Source: Sinonovacula constricta (lineage: Eukaryota > Mollusca > Bivalvia > Cardiida > Solecurtidae). From it: DNA of 64,000 bases. Location of the stretch: the NCBI GenBank assembly GCA_007844125.1, contig CM017565.1, forward strand, positions 12,638,618 to 12,702,617, read 5' to 3'. The position numbers and the translations under genes are program-made. This document shows, piece after piece, positions 12,390 through 25,700 of the stretch. Numbering within the stretch: the stretch's first letter is position 1; every line of letters starts with the position of its first letter. The notes below the pieces were generated by a model. The model made no database searches and had not been told where the DNA came from. It was given only the letters and a program-made list of their open reading frames with translations.

Positions 12390-13802
12390 GATTGCAATAA
12401 GGAAAGCAACCAGTAAGTTGTGTTTACGTTAACGTAAACGTAGTTATTATCATGTACACGCTATTAAAACCAAATATAAACCTCTTAGTTATCAAATGAA
12501 TAAAAATAAACATGTCCACTTTCTAACAATCCTAGAGTTTAAACGCACGTGTGATCGAACATCCTGTATCTCCAAGTTTACAACAGGAATAAAGACCAGG
12601 GGTACAATTATCCGTTTCGAACAAACCTAAAAGTGGATGATAATCACTTCAAACATCTGATTATTATTCCCACGTTTATTTCTTATTTCGACACACAGAC
12701 TACAGACATAATATACATATTTCAATGTTTCATAGGCCACACAATGTTCAACGTACGATAAAATAGTTCGACATGTAACAAATGCAACAGATATACTTTC
12801 GAATTCGACTAGACAACGCCTTGAGCTGTTGGGTCTATAACCAAAACACAGTCACAAACACTCAAACCAAAAGTTTGAATAGGATGATCATGAACTCGAT
12901 CTTGTATACCCTTGCAACAATGTTGTTGTTGTTTTTAGTATTTTGTAAGTACTTTCCAGGCTAATATTAAAAGTGTAACAGTAACATAAAACATGTAAAT
13001 AAAATATTCGACAATATCATATTATACACGAGTTCAGTACGTTTTTATTAGTTAATCGCTGTCCACGTGTCTTCAATATCAAATGATAACGACTACGAAA
13101 AAGTGAGATTGATCTGAGAACGTTATCATGCGCACGGCGCAAACAAAATGGCGCGACGTCAACAAATTACCAATTAAAACATTAGCAATATTTTTGTTTC
13201 ACTAGAGTCGCTATACTCTCTATTAAGAGAATCAACACTGCAAAACAATAATTGTTGTATTCACAAAGTTGTTTTTTTTTTGTTCTTACTGTTTGTTTGG
13301 TTTGTTAAGGTTTAATAAATATGGTGTGGTTGTGAATATCTCTCCAATGAAATGACACAACAATTCCTGATACATTTATGGAAGGTAAACATGTGCTAAA
13401 ATGAACTTATTGTCTCTTATATTCTTTGGGCTTAAAGCAGATAAAGGGTGATGTTTTGGTCAATATGTAGTTTTTCGGACCTGGTTATTGTGATATTGAC
13501 GAGGACTGCTTCCTAGTTCAATAGGAAAACAACCAAACACCACTTACAGAAACATTTCTCAGGTGGAATTTTCTCAAGCTGAAATTCTCGACTCCTAGAA
13601 TACTTCTTACTGGGTCATAATTGTTCAATCCAATCAATTATACACCATTACACACACTAACATGTTCAAGGCGTCCATATATTACAGATAAATGTTACAG
13701 ATATACGAGTAAATAGTAAACAGTATTTATTTATATATTAAAACCCTTGTACACATGTATACAGTTATAGTTATATTGACAGATATTTGAATTGGTCGGT
13801 TA

Positions 13803-13863
<61 letters not shown>

Positions 13864-14726
13864 TAGGATACAGTTGGATCTATTCTATTCTAAGATTTAT
13901 GCCAACAATATATTAATAAAAACTTTCTCACAAACTACTTAAACACACGCATACATTCACACATACGATTCACTCAGTCGCACTTTTATTACGAGTTTTT
14001 ATTCCCTATGTAACAGTTCTAGCAGATCATACTTTACGAAAACAAGAACATAATACCAGGACTGAGAAGTCTCTGTCTTGACATGGAAAGAGTTCAAAGA
14101 AAAGGCCGTGTTCAGTAAACCAAACGTCAGTTTAAATTTATTGTAATCCACGTATGTTATTAGCTGTGTATCGACGACACGTTTAAAAGAACGAAGGTAC
14201 CTACTTTAATTCTTAACACATATCTTTAATACAATCAAAACAAGAATGCAAATGAACTGAATCTATATTAGACGGTATCGTTATGCTGCAAAGCAAAATT
14301 TGATTTAAGTGAACAAACGACAATTAAAATAAATGCCATAATCAAAACAGACCTTTAATTAAATACTATAACATACTAGTAAATGAGATCTTTAAAGCAG
14401 GTCCTGAATGAGGACTGAACCCATGTATATCTGAGGGGTCTGTCTCCCCGGCAATATTGCATGTCTGGTAAGTTGCTGCTTACCTACCATCACAGAATCC
14501 TTTTAACTGGATTTGAGACGTTATTTGGACCTGGACGTAAAATTAAACCAAATATCATACTTTTTTAAAATCTGGACTCGATTGTATAAAAGTCTGAATT
14601 ATAATCCTAGATTTGTTTGATTTGAAAATAATTATAAAATTGACCAATCAAATGTTGAGAATGAACTTGGATTAAAATTAAGAACTTTAAAGTCCGACTA
14701 TACGTGGAAGACAAGTAGTCTGCGTG
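12390..14726. other. AT-rich non-coding stretch with a TA microsatellite
   Basis: No gene recognised. A perfect TA run occupies about 13805-13857. A GC-richer patch at 14400-14510 resembles a degraded tRNA-derived SINE but is too decayed to call. The region lies immediately 3' of the opsin stop codon, so its right end should hold the opsin 3' UTR. I could not find an obvious AATAAA close to the stop. Confidence 0.5.
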
Positions 14727-14966
14727 CTAGTTATTCTTCTTCTCGTATGTGACCCCGGTCACCGTGGCAACGGCGTGACCTTTGAACTGCGGGGAGGACA
14801 GGAAATACGCAAGGGGCTGGATGCAGCAGCCGAACTTCACTGCAAGGTGACTGAACTCCACCCCCACAAACCGCCAGTTGGAATCCTTCTTCAGCACGAA
14901 CCAGACAGTCCGGTATCCGTACGGAATTGAACACACCACCATAAACACCATTAGCAGCAGCGACAC
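14727..14966 (-). CDS. divergent opsin, last exon (TM6, TM7, C-terminus)
   Basis: The acceptor ttgacag (AG at 14968-14967) starts this phase-0 exon, which ends at a stop at 14729-14727. Joined to the previous exon it reads KQITK then VSLLLMVFMVVCSIPY, which aligns without gaps to rhodopsin TM6 and sets Cys264, Ser265 and Pro267. Counting on, HLAVKFGCCIQPLAY places the lysine exactly at position 296, the retinal Schiff-base residue, six residues before the NPxxY position, which here is QPLAY. Helix 8 begins SSPQFK. The tail after it is only about 17 residues, with no palmitoylation-type cysteines. Odd points: the toggle-switch Trp265 is Ser and Asn302 is Gln. An opsin is well supported by the lysine and the register. 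Subfamily (xenopsin, Go-opsin, neuropsin, retinochrome/peropsin) cannot be settled by eye. Confidence 0.88.
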   Translation of the reverse strand: MSLLLMVFMVVCSIPYGYRTVWFVLKKDSNWRFVGVEFSHLAVKFGCCIQPLAYFLSSPQFKGHAVATVTGVTYEKKNN

Positions 14967-15388
14967 CTGTCAAGGAGATCAGGGAATTATAAGCACAAAG
15001 ATTGCTATGGTACTGTTTGCAAATTAAATGTTATATTACATTATGAGTAGATGAGTAACAAACAACACGATATTGTGGAAACTGACTTAAAATGGATCGA
15101 TACAATCTCTGTCAACACACCAGAACGTTTCGGTTTGGATCTATCACTAACAACTTAAATTGTTAAGAAATTGCGACAAATGGTATAGTTGACAGAAGGA
15201 ACACGAATAACAGGGCCATCTTCTTTTAACAAAAGAAAGTCTGTGCCAATTTTAACTCTGGCGCAAACATAAATAATGTTCTTTACTGTGAACATATTAA
15301 AACAGTTTGTATCAAAAAATATTTTGTATCAACATTCTGACAGTCTGTATAAAATGTTAGATGTAATTAATGTACACGTGTGCCAAAC

Positions 15389-15596
15389 CTTTGTGATCTG
15401 CTTGTCGTTGAATAGGGGCTCAGAAGAGTGTGTATCCAGCGCAGGTTTTTTGAGGCATGTTAGTACGATACAGATGACGCCAGCTAACGTCACGAACGAC
15501 GTCAGACCTAGCACAAGGTTGACGTAATATCTGTTGTGATCATTATATCGCCGAAGGTCAATGCCACAGCTAGAGCCTGATGCGTCCTTTTTGTAC
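15389..15596 (-). CDS. divergent opsin, exon for extracellular loop 2, TM5, loop 3
   Basis: The acceptor aacacag (AG at 15598-15597) begins the exon with one base completing the codon AG+G (Arg177). It reads YKKDASGSSCGID, where the Cys is the conserved Cys187 that pairs with Cys110 and SCGID matches rhodopsin. Asp falls at position 181, where many opsins have the Glu counterion. TM5 follows (VNLVLGLTSFVTLAG, then VICIVLTCL), with no proline and no Tyr223-type residue. Loop 3 is short, ending NDKQITK; the ionic-lock Glu247 position is Asp. The segment from Cys187 to the TM6 start is six residues shorter than in bovine rhodopsin. The donor gtttgg at 15388 leaves phase 0; the 422-bp intron leads to the last exon. 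The upstream intron is 19.45 kb, filled with a 44-bp minisatellite. Confidence 0.87.
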
Positions 15597-15919
15597 CTGT
15601 GTTAGTAGAGGTGTGCATAGATGTAAATGGAACGGAGACTTCTAGACACATATTACGCACGAACATTATTTTGCACTTCAGATTAAATCTATCATTTGTC
15701 AATGGTGCAGTCAAACTTGTTACGATTCATTCGAGTTTACTTTTTGTGCGTTTATTTCTTGCGAATAAACGTGACAAGTGTCATTGACTTATATTGAGTC
15801 TTATAGAAGACATACAGGAGCGCTATGACACTAAGATACGGAACGAGGTTTGTGTGGCCGAGAGAAAGAGAGAAAGAGACAGAGAGAAAAGAAGAAAAGG
15901 CGTGCGACGTGCCAGGTCA

Positions 15920-15959
15920 GGAAAAAGTGGTATTGTTTACAGACGGAGATTTGCAGGGT

Positions 15960-16013
<54 letters not shown>

Positions 16014-16299
16014 GTGTTGTTAATAGAAGGAGAATTGTGCGGAAAATGAAGAGGCGTTTTATTGAGAGGAGGAGACTTGTGAGGTCAAGAGACGGTGTGG
16101 TGTTGTTGACAGAATGTGACTTGTGAGGTCAACCGAGAGGTGTTTTGTTGACACGAGGAGACCTGTGAGGTGAAGAGAGAGGCGTTTTGTTGACAGGAGG
16201 AACCCTGTGAGGCCAAAAGAGAGGCGTAATGTGGATAGGTGGACCCATGTGAGGTCAAGATCGAGTTGATTTGTTGACAGAAGGAGACCTGTGAGGCCA

Positions 16300-16349
<50 letters not shown>

Positions 16350-16504
16350 GTATTATAGACAGAAGGAGACCTGTGAGGCCAAGAGAGAGACATATTGTAG
16401 ATAGAAGGAGACCTGTGAGGCCAAGAGAGAGACATACTGTAAATAGAAGGAGACCTGTGAGGCCAAGAGAGAGACGTATTGTTCATAGAAGGAGACCTGT
16501 GAGG

Positions 16505-16567
<63 letters not shown>

Positions 16568-16690
16568 GTATTGTAGATAGGAGACCTGTGAGGCCAACAG
16601 AGAGACGTATTGTTGATAAAAGAAGACCTGTGAGGCCAAGAGAGAGAGAGACATATTGTAGATAGAAGGAGACCTGTGAGGCCAAGAGAA

Positions 16691-16757
<67 letters not shown>

Positions 16758-19700
16758 TTGTTGATAGAAGGAGACCTGTGAGGCCAAGAGACAGACATAT
16801 TGTAGATAGTAGGAGACCTGTAAGGCCAAGAGAGGGGGTGATATTGTAGGCAGATAGTGACTGACTTGTGAGGTCAAGAGAGGGCGTGATAATGTTGACA
16901 AAAGCGACTTGTGAGGTCAAGACATGGAGTGATATTGTTGGCAGAAAGTGACTTGTGAGGTCAAGACATGGAGTGTTATTGTTGGCAGAAAGTGACTAGT
17001 AAGACCAAGAGAGGGAGTGATATTGTTGGCAGAAATTGACTTGTAAGGTCAAGACGTGGGGTGGTATTGTTGGCAGAAAGTGACTTGCGAGGTCAAGAGA
17101 CGGTGTGGTATTGTTGAGTGATGGTGGCGTGTGAGGTCAAGAGAGGAAGTGGTATTGTTGACAGAATGTGGCGTGTGAGGTCAAGACATGAAGTGATATT
17201 GTTGACTGAAAGTGACTTGTGAGGTAAAGGGAGGGTGTGGCATTGTTGACAGAATGTGACTTGTGAGGCCAAGAGAGGGAGTGATATTGTTGGCAGAAAG
17301 TGACTTGTGAGGCCAAGAGAGAGAGTGATATTGTTGACGGAATGTGACTTGTGAGGCCAAGAGAGGGAGTGGTACTGTTGACAGAATGTGACTTGTGAGG
17401 CCAAGAGAGGGAGTGATATTGTTGACGGAATGTGACTTGTGAGGCCAAGAGAGGGAGGGTTACTGTTGACAGAATGTGACTTGTGAGGCCAAGAGAGGGA
17501 GTGTTACTGTTGACGGAATGTGACTTGTGAGGCCAAGAGAGGGAGTGTTACTGTTGACAGAATGTGACTTGTGAGGCCAAGAGAGGGAGTGTTACCGTTG
17601 ACGGAATGTGACTTGTGAGGCCAAGAGAGGGAGGGTTACTGTTGAAGGAATGTTACTTGTGAGGCCAAGAGAGGGAGGGTTACTGTTGACGGAATGTGAC
17701 TTGTGAGGCCAAGAGAGGGAGTGATATTGTTGACGGAATGTGACTTGTGAGGCCAAGAGAGGGAGGGTTACTGTTGACAGAATGTGACTTGTGAGGTCAA
17801 GAGAGGGAGTGTTACTGTTGACAGAATGTGACTTGTGAGGCCAAGAGAGGGAGTGATATCGTTGACGGAATGTGACTTGTGAGGCCAAGAGAGGGAGGGT
17901 TACTGTTGACAGAATGTGACTTGTGAGGCCAAGAGAGGGAGTGTTACTGTTGACGGAATGTGACTTGTGAGGCCAAGAGAGGGAGGGTTACTGTTGAAGG
18001 AATGTGACTTGTGAGGCCAAGAGAGGGAGTGTTACTGTTGACGGAATGTGACTTGTGAGGCCAAGAGAGGGAGGGTTACTGTTGACAGAATGTGACTTGT
18101 GAGGCCAAGAGAGGGAGTGTTACTGTTGACAGAATGTGACTTGTGAGGTCAAGAGAGGGAGTGATATTGTTGACGGAATGTGACTTGTGAGGCCAAGAGA
18201 GGAAGTGATATTGTTGACGGAATGTGATTTGTGAGGTCAAGAGAGGGAGTGTTACTGTTGACGGAATGTGACTTGTGAGGCCAAGAGAGGAAGTGATATT
18301 GTTGACAGAATGTGACTTGTGAGGCCAAGAGAGGGAGTGTTACTGTTGACGGAATGTGACTTGTGAGGCCAAGAGAGGGAGTGTTACTGTTGACGGAATG
18401 TGACTTGTGAGGCCAAGAGAGGGAGGGTTACTGTTGAAGGAATGTGACTTGTGAGGCCAAGAGAGGGAGTGTTACTGTTGACAGAATGTGACTTGTGAGG
18501 CCAAGAGAGGGAGTGATACTGTTGAAGGAATGTGACTTGTGAGGTCAAGAGAGGGAGTGCTACTGTTGACAGAATGTGACTTGTGAGGCCAAGAGAGGGA
18601 GTGATATTGTTGACGGAATGTGACTTGTGAGGCCAAGAGAGGGAGTGTTACTGTTGACGGAATGTGACTTGTGAGGCCAAGAGAGGGAGGGTTACTGTTG
18701 AAGGAATGTGACTTGTGAGGCCAAGAGAGGGAGTGTTACTGTTGACAGAATGTGACTTGTGAGGCCAAGAGAGGGAGTGATACTGTTGAAGGAATGTGAC
18801 TTGTGAGGTCAAGAGAGGGAGTGTTACTGTTGACAGAATGTGACTTGTAAGGCCAAGAGAGGGAGTGATTTTGTTGACGGAATGTGACTTGTGAGGCCAA
18901 GAGAGGGAGGGTTACTGTTGACGGAATGTGACTTGTGAGGCCAAGAGAGGGACGGTTACTGTTGACAGAATGTGACTTGTGAGGCCAAGAGAGGGAGTGT
19001 TACTGTTGACGGAATGTGACTTGTGAGGCCAAGAGAGGGAGGGTTACTGTTGACAGAATGTGACTTGTAAGGCCAAGAGAGGGAGTGTTACTGTTGACGG
19101 AATGTGACTTGTGAGGCCAAGAGAGGGAGGGTTACTGTTAACAGAATGTGACTTGTGAGGTCAAGAAAGGGAGGGTTACTGTTGACGGAATGTGACTTGT
19201 GAGGTCAAGAGAGGGAGGGTTACTGTTGACGGAATGTGACTTGCGAGGCCAAGAGAGGGAGTGTTACTGTTGACGGAATGTGACTTGTGAGGCCAAGAGA
19301 GGGAGGGTTACTGTTAACAGAATGTGACTTGTGAGGCCAAGAGAGGGAGGGTTACTTTTGAAGGAATGTGACTTATGAGGCCAAGAGAGGGAATGTTACT
19401 GTTGACGGAATGTGACTTGTGAGGCCAAGAGAGGGAGGGTTACTGTTGATAGAATGTGACTTGTGAGGTCAAGAGAGGGAGTGTTACTGTTGACAGAATG
19501 TGACTTGTGAGGCCAAGAGAGGGAGTGATATTGTTGACGAAATGTGATTTGTGAGGCCAAGAGAGGGGGTGTTTCTGTTGACAGAATGTGATTTGTGAGG
19601 CCAAGTGAGGAAGTGATATTGTTGACGGAATGTGATTTGTGAGGTCAAGAGAGGGAGTGATATTGTTGACGGAATGTGACTTGTGAGGTCAAGAGAGGGA

Positions 19701-22700
19701 GTGATATTGTTGACGGAATGTGACTTGTGAGGCCAAGAGAGGGAGTGTTACTGTTGACGGAATGTGACTTGTGAGGTCAAGAGAGAAAGTGTTACTGTTG
19801 ACAGAATGTGACTTGTGAGGCCAAGAGAGGGAGTGTTACTGTTAACAGAATGTGACTTGTGAGGTCAAGGAACGGTGTGGTATTGTTGAGTGATGGTGAC
19901 TTATGAGGTCAAGAGAGGGAGGGGTATTGTTGGCAGAAAGTGACTTGTGAGGTCAAGAGAGGGGGTGGTATTGTTGAGTGACTTGTTAGGTCAAGAGAGG
20001 GAGTGATACTGTTGACAGAAATTGACTTGTGAGGCCAAGAGAGGGAGTGATACTGTTGAAGGAATGTGACTTGTGAGGTCAAGAGAGGGAGTGTTACTGT
20101 TGACAGAATGTGACTTGTGAGGCCAAGAGAGGGATTGATATTGTTGACGGAATGTGACTTGTGAGGCCAAGAGAGGGAGTGTTACTGTTGACGGAATGTG
20201 ACTTGTGGGGCCAAGAGAGGGAGGGTTACTGTTGAAGGAATGTGACTTGTGAGGCCAAGAGAGGGAGTGTTACTGTTGACAGAATGTGACTTGTGAGGCC
20301 AAGAGAGGGAGTGATACTGTTGAAGGAATGTGACTTGTGAGGTCAAGAGAGGGAGTGTTACTGTTGACAGAATGTGACTTGTAAGGCCAAGAGAGGGAGT
20401 GATTTTGTTGACGGAATGTGACTTGTGAGGCCAAGAGAGGGAGGGTTACTGTTGACGGAATGTGACTTGTGAGGCCAATAGAGGGAGGGTTACTGTTGAC
20501 AGAATGTGACTTGTGAGGCCAAGAGAGGGAGTGTTACTGTTGACGGAATGTGACTTGTGAGGCCAAGAGAGGGAGGGTTACTGTTAACAGAATGTGACTT
20601 GTGACGTCAAGAAAGGGAGGGTTACTGTTGACGGAATGTGACTTGTGAGGCCAAGAGAGGGAGGGTTACTGTTGACGGAATGTGACTTGTGAGGCCAAGA
20701 GAGGGAGTGTTACTGTTGACGGAATGTGACTTGTGAGGCCAAGAGAGGGAGGGTTACTGTTAACAGAATGTGACTTGTGAGGCCAAGAGAGGGAGGGTTA
20801 CTGTTGAAGGAATGTGACTTATGAGGCCAAGAGAGGGAATGTTACTGTTGACGGAATGTGACTTGTGAGGCCAAGAGAGGGAGGGTTACTGTTGACAGAA
20901 TGTGACTTGTGAGGCCAAGAGAGGGAGTGTTACTGTTGACAGAATGTGACTTGTGAGGTCAAGAGAGGGAGTGATATTGTTGACGGAATGTGACTTGTGA
21001 GGCCAAGAGAGGGAGTGTTACTGTTGACGGAATGTGACTTGTGAGGTCAAGAGAGAAAGTGTTACTGTTGACAGAATGTGACTTGTGAGGCCAAGAGAGG
21101 GAGTGTTACTGTTAACAGAATGTGACTTGTGAGGTCAAGGAACGGTGTGGTATTGTTGAGTGATGGTGACTTATGAGGTCAAGAGAGGGAGGGGTATTGT
21201 TGGCAGAAAGTGACTTGTGAGGTCAAGAGAGGGACTGGTATTGTTGAGTGACTTGTTAGGTCAAGAGAGGGAGTGATATTGTTGGCAGAAAGTGACTTGT
21301 GAGGTCTAGACATGGAGTGATATTATTGACAGAAAGTGACTTGTGAGGTCAAGAGAGGGAGTGGAATTGTTGCCAGAAAGTGACTTGTGAGGTCAAGAGA
21401 GGGTGTGGAATTGTTGGTAGAAAGTGGTTTGCGATGTCAAGACATGGAGTGATATTGTTGGCAGATAGTGACTTGTGAGGTCAAGAGAGGGAGTGGTATT
21501 GTTGGCAGAAAGTGACTTGTGAGGTCAAGAGAGGGAGTGATATTGTTGACAAAAGGTGACTTGTGAGGTCAAGAAAGGAAGTGGTATTGTTGCCAACGGT
21601 GACTTGCGAGGTCAAGACATGGAGTGATATTGTTGGAAGAAAGTGACTTGTGAGGTCAAGAGAGTGAGTAATACTGTTGACAGAATGTGACTTGTGAGGT
21701 CAAGAAAGGGAGTGGTATTGTTGACAGAATGTGACTTGTGAGGTCAAGACATGGAGTTGTATTGTTAACAGAAAGTGACTTGTGAGGTCAAGACATGGAG
21801 TGATATTGTTGGCAGAAAGTGACTTGTGAAGACGAGAGAGGGAGTGATACTGTTGACAGAATGTGACTTGTGAGGTCAAGAGAGGGAGTGATATTGTTGA
21901 CGCAATGTGACTTGTGAGGTCAAGAGAGGGAGTCTTACTGTTGACAGATTGTGACTTGTGAGGCCAAGAGAGGGAGTGATATTGTTGACGGAATGTGACT
22001 TGTGAGGCCAAGAGAGGAAGTGATATTGTTGACGGAATGTGACTTGTGAGGCCAAGAGAGGGAGTGATATTGTTGACGGAATGTGACTTGTGAGGCCAAG
22101 AGAGGAAGTGATATTGCTGACGGAATGTGATTTGTGAGGCCAAGAGAGAAAGTGTTACTGTTGACAGAATGTGACTTGTGAGGCCAAGAGAGGAAGGGGT
22201 ATTGTTGAAAGAAAGTGACTTGTGAGGTTAAGAAACGGTGTGGTATTGTTGAGTGATGGTGACTTGTGAGGTCAAGAGAGGGAGGGGTATTGTTGGCAGA
22301 AAGTGACTTGTGAGGTCAAGAGAGGGAGTGGTATTGTTGAGTGACTTGTTAGGTCAAGAGAGGGAGTGATATTGTTGGCAGAAAGTGACTTGTGAGGTCT
22401 AGACATGGAGTGATATTATTGACAGAAAGTGACTTGTGAGGTCAAGAGAGGGTGTGGAATTGTTGGTAGAAAGTGGTTTGCGATGTCAAGACATGGAGTG
22501 ATATTGTTGGCAGATAGTGACTTGTGAGGTCAAGAGAGGGAGTGGTATTGTTGGCAGAAAGTGACTTGTGAGGTCAAGAGAGGGAGTGATATTGTTGACA
22601 AAAGGTGACTTGTGAGGTCAAGAAAGGAAGTGGTATTGTTGCCAACGGTGACTTGCGAGGTCAAGACATGGAGTGATATTGTTGGAAGAAAGTGACTTGT

Positions 22701-25700
22701 GAGGTCAAGAGAGTGAGTGATACTGTTGGCAGAAAGTGACTTGTGAAGTCAAGAGAGGGAGTGATACTGTTGACAGAATGTGACTTGTGAGGTCAAGAGA
22801 GGGAGTGATATTGTTGAAGGAATGTGACTTGTGAGGTCAAGAGAGGGAGTGTTACTGTTGACAGAATGTGACTTGTGAGGCCAAGAGAGGGAGTGATATT
22901 GTTGACGGAATGTGACTTGTGAGGCCAAGAGAGGAAGTGATATTGTTGACGGAATGTGACTTATGAGGCCAAGAGAGGGAGTGATATTGTTGACGGAATG
23001 TGACTTGTGAGGCCAAGAGAGGAAGTGATATTGTTGACGGAATGTGACTTGTGAGGCCAAGAGAGGGAGTGTTACTGTTGACGGAATGTGACTTGTGAGG
23101 TCAAGAGAGAAAGTGTTACTGTTGACAGAATGTGACTTGTGAGGCCAAGAGAGGAAGGGGTATTGTTGAAAGAAAGTGACCTGTGAGGTCAAGAAACGGT
23201 GTGGTATTGTTGAGTGATGGTGACTTGTGAGGTCAAGAGAGGGAGGGGTATTGTTGGCAGAAAGTGACTTGTGAGGTCAAGACAGGGAGTGGTATTGTTG
23301 AGTGACTTGTTAGGTCAAGAGAGGGAGTGATATTGTTGGCAGAAAGTGACTTGTGAGGTCAAGAGAGGGAGTGGAATTGTTGCCAGAAAGTGACTTGTGA
23401 GGTCAAGAGAGGGTGTGGAATTGTTGGTAGAAAGTGGTTTGCGATGTCAAGACATGGAGTGATATTGTTGGCAGATAGTGACTTGTGAGGTCAAGAGAGG
23501 GAGTGGTATTGTTGGCAGAAAGTGACTTGTGAGGTCAAGAGAGGGAGTGATATTGTTGACAAAAGGTGACTTGTGAGGTCAAGAAAGGAAGTGGTATTGT
23601 TGCCAACGGTGACTTGCGAGGTCAAGACATGGAGTGATATTGTTGGAAGAAAGTGACTTGTGAGGTCAAGAGAGTGAGTGATACTGTTGACAGAATGTGA
23701 CTTGTGAGGTCAAGAAAGGGAGTGATACTGTTGACAGAACGTGACTTGTGAGGCCAAGAGAGGGAGTGTTACTGTTGACAGAACGTGACTTGTGAGGTCA
23801 AAAGAGGGAGTGATACTGTTGACAGAACGTGACTTGTGAGGTCAAGAGAGGGAGTGGTATTGTTGACAGAATGTGACTTGTGAGGTCAAGACATGGAGTG
23901 ATATTGTTGACAGAAAGTGACTTGTGAGGTCAAGAGAGTGAGTGATACTGTTGACAGAACGTGACTTTTGAGGTCAAGAGAGTGAGTGATACTGTTGACA
24001 GAACGTGACTTGTGAGGCCAAGAGAGGGAGTGTTACTGGTGACAGAACGTGACTTGTGAGGTCAAAAGAGGGAGTGATACTGTTGACAGAACGTGACTTG
24101 TGAGGTCAAGAGAGGGAGTGGTATTGTTGACAGAAAGTGCCTTGTGAGGTCAAGAGAGGGAGTGGTATTGTTGACAAAAAGTGACTTGTGAGGTCAAGAG
24201 AGTGAGTGATACTGTTGACAGAACGTGACTTGTGAGGTCAAAAGAGTGAGTGATACTGTTGACAGAACGTGACTTGTGAGGTCAAGAGAGTGAGTGATAC
24301 TGTTGACAGAACGTGACTTGTGAGGTCAAGAGAGGGAGTGGTATTGTTGACAGAAAGTGACTTGTGAGATCAAAAGAGTGAGTGATACTGTTGACAGAAC
24401 GTGACTTGTGAGGTCAAGAGAGTGAGTGATACTGTTGACAGAACGTGACTTGTGAGGTCAAGAGAGGGAGTGGTATTGTTGACAGAAAGTGACTTGTGAG
24501 GTCAAGACATGGAGTGGTACTGTTGACAGAAAGTGACTTGTGAGGTCAAGAGAGGGAGTGGTATTGTTGACAGAAAGTGACTTGTGAGGTCAAGAGAGGG
24601 AGTGGTATTGTTGACAGAAAGTGACTTGTGAGGTCAAGACATGGAGTGATACTATTGACAGAACGTGACTTGTGAGGTCAAGAGAGGGAGTCGTATTGTT
24701 GACAGAAAGTGACTTGTGAGGTCAAGACATGGAGTGGTATTGTTGACAGAAAGTGACTTGTGTGGTCAAGACATGTAGTGGTATTGTTGACAGAACGTGA
24801 CTTGTGAGGTCAAGACATGGAGTGGTATTGTTGACAGAACGTGACTTGTGAGGTCAAGAGAGGGAGTGATATTGTTGACAGAAAGTGACTTGTGAGGTCA
24901 AGACATGGAGTGATATTGTTGACAGAAAGTGACTTGTGAGGTCAAGAGAGTGAGTGATACTGTTGACAGAACGTGACTTTTGAGGTCAAGAGAGGGAGTG
25001 ATACTGTTGACAGAACGTGACTTGTGAGGCCAAGAGAGGGAGTGTTACTGTTGACAGAACGTGACTTGTGAGGTCAAAAGAGGGAGTGATACTGTTGACA
25101 GAACGTGACTTGTGAGGTCAAGAGAGGGAGTGGTATTGTTGACAGAAAGTGCCTTGTGAGGTCAAGAGAGGGAGTGGTATTGTTGACAAAAAGTGACTTG
25201 TGAGGTCAAGAGAGTGAGTGATACTGTTGACAGAACGTGACTTGTGAGGTCAAAAGAGTGAGTGATACTGTTGACAGAACGTGACGTGTGAGGTCAAGAG
25301 AGTGAGTGATACTGTTGACAGAACGTGACTTGTGAGGTCAAGAGAGTGAGTGATACTGTTGACAGAACGTGACTTGTGAGGTCAATAGAGGGAGTGGTAT
25401 TGTTGACAGAAAGTGACTTGTGAGGTCAAGACATGGAGTGGTACTGTTGACAGAAAGTGACTTGTGAGGTCAAGAGAGGGAGTGGTATTGTTGACAGAAA
25501 GTGACTTGTGAGGTCAAGAGAGGGAGTGGTATTGTTGACAGAAAGTGACTTGTGAGGTCAAGACATGGAGTGATACTGTTGACAGAACGTGACTTGTGAG
25601 GTCAAGAGAGGGAGTCGTATTGTTGACAGAAAGTGACTTGTGAGGTCAAGACATGGAGTGGTATTGTTGACAGAAAGTGCCTTGTGTGGTCAAGACATGT

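Noticed and set aside
16085..23192. Minus-strand frames rich in Leu/Ser (for example with SWPHKSHSVN) over the 44-bp array
   Set aside because: Translation of a pyrimidine-rich minisatellite with a 132-bp frame cycle; lies inside the opsin intron.
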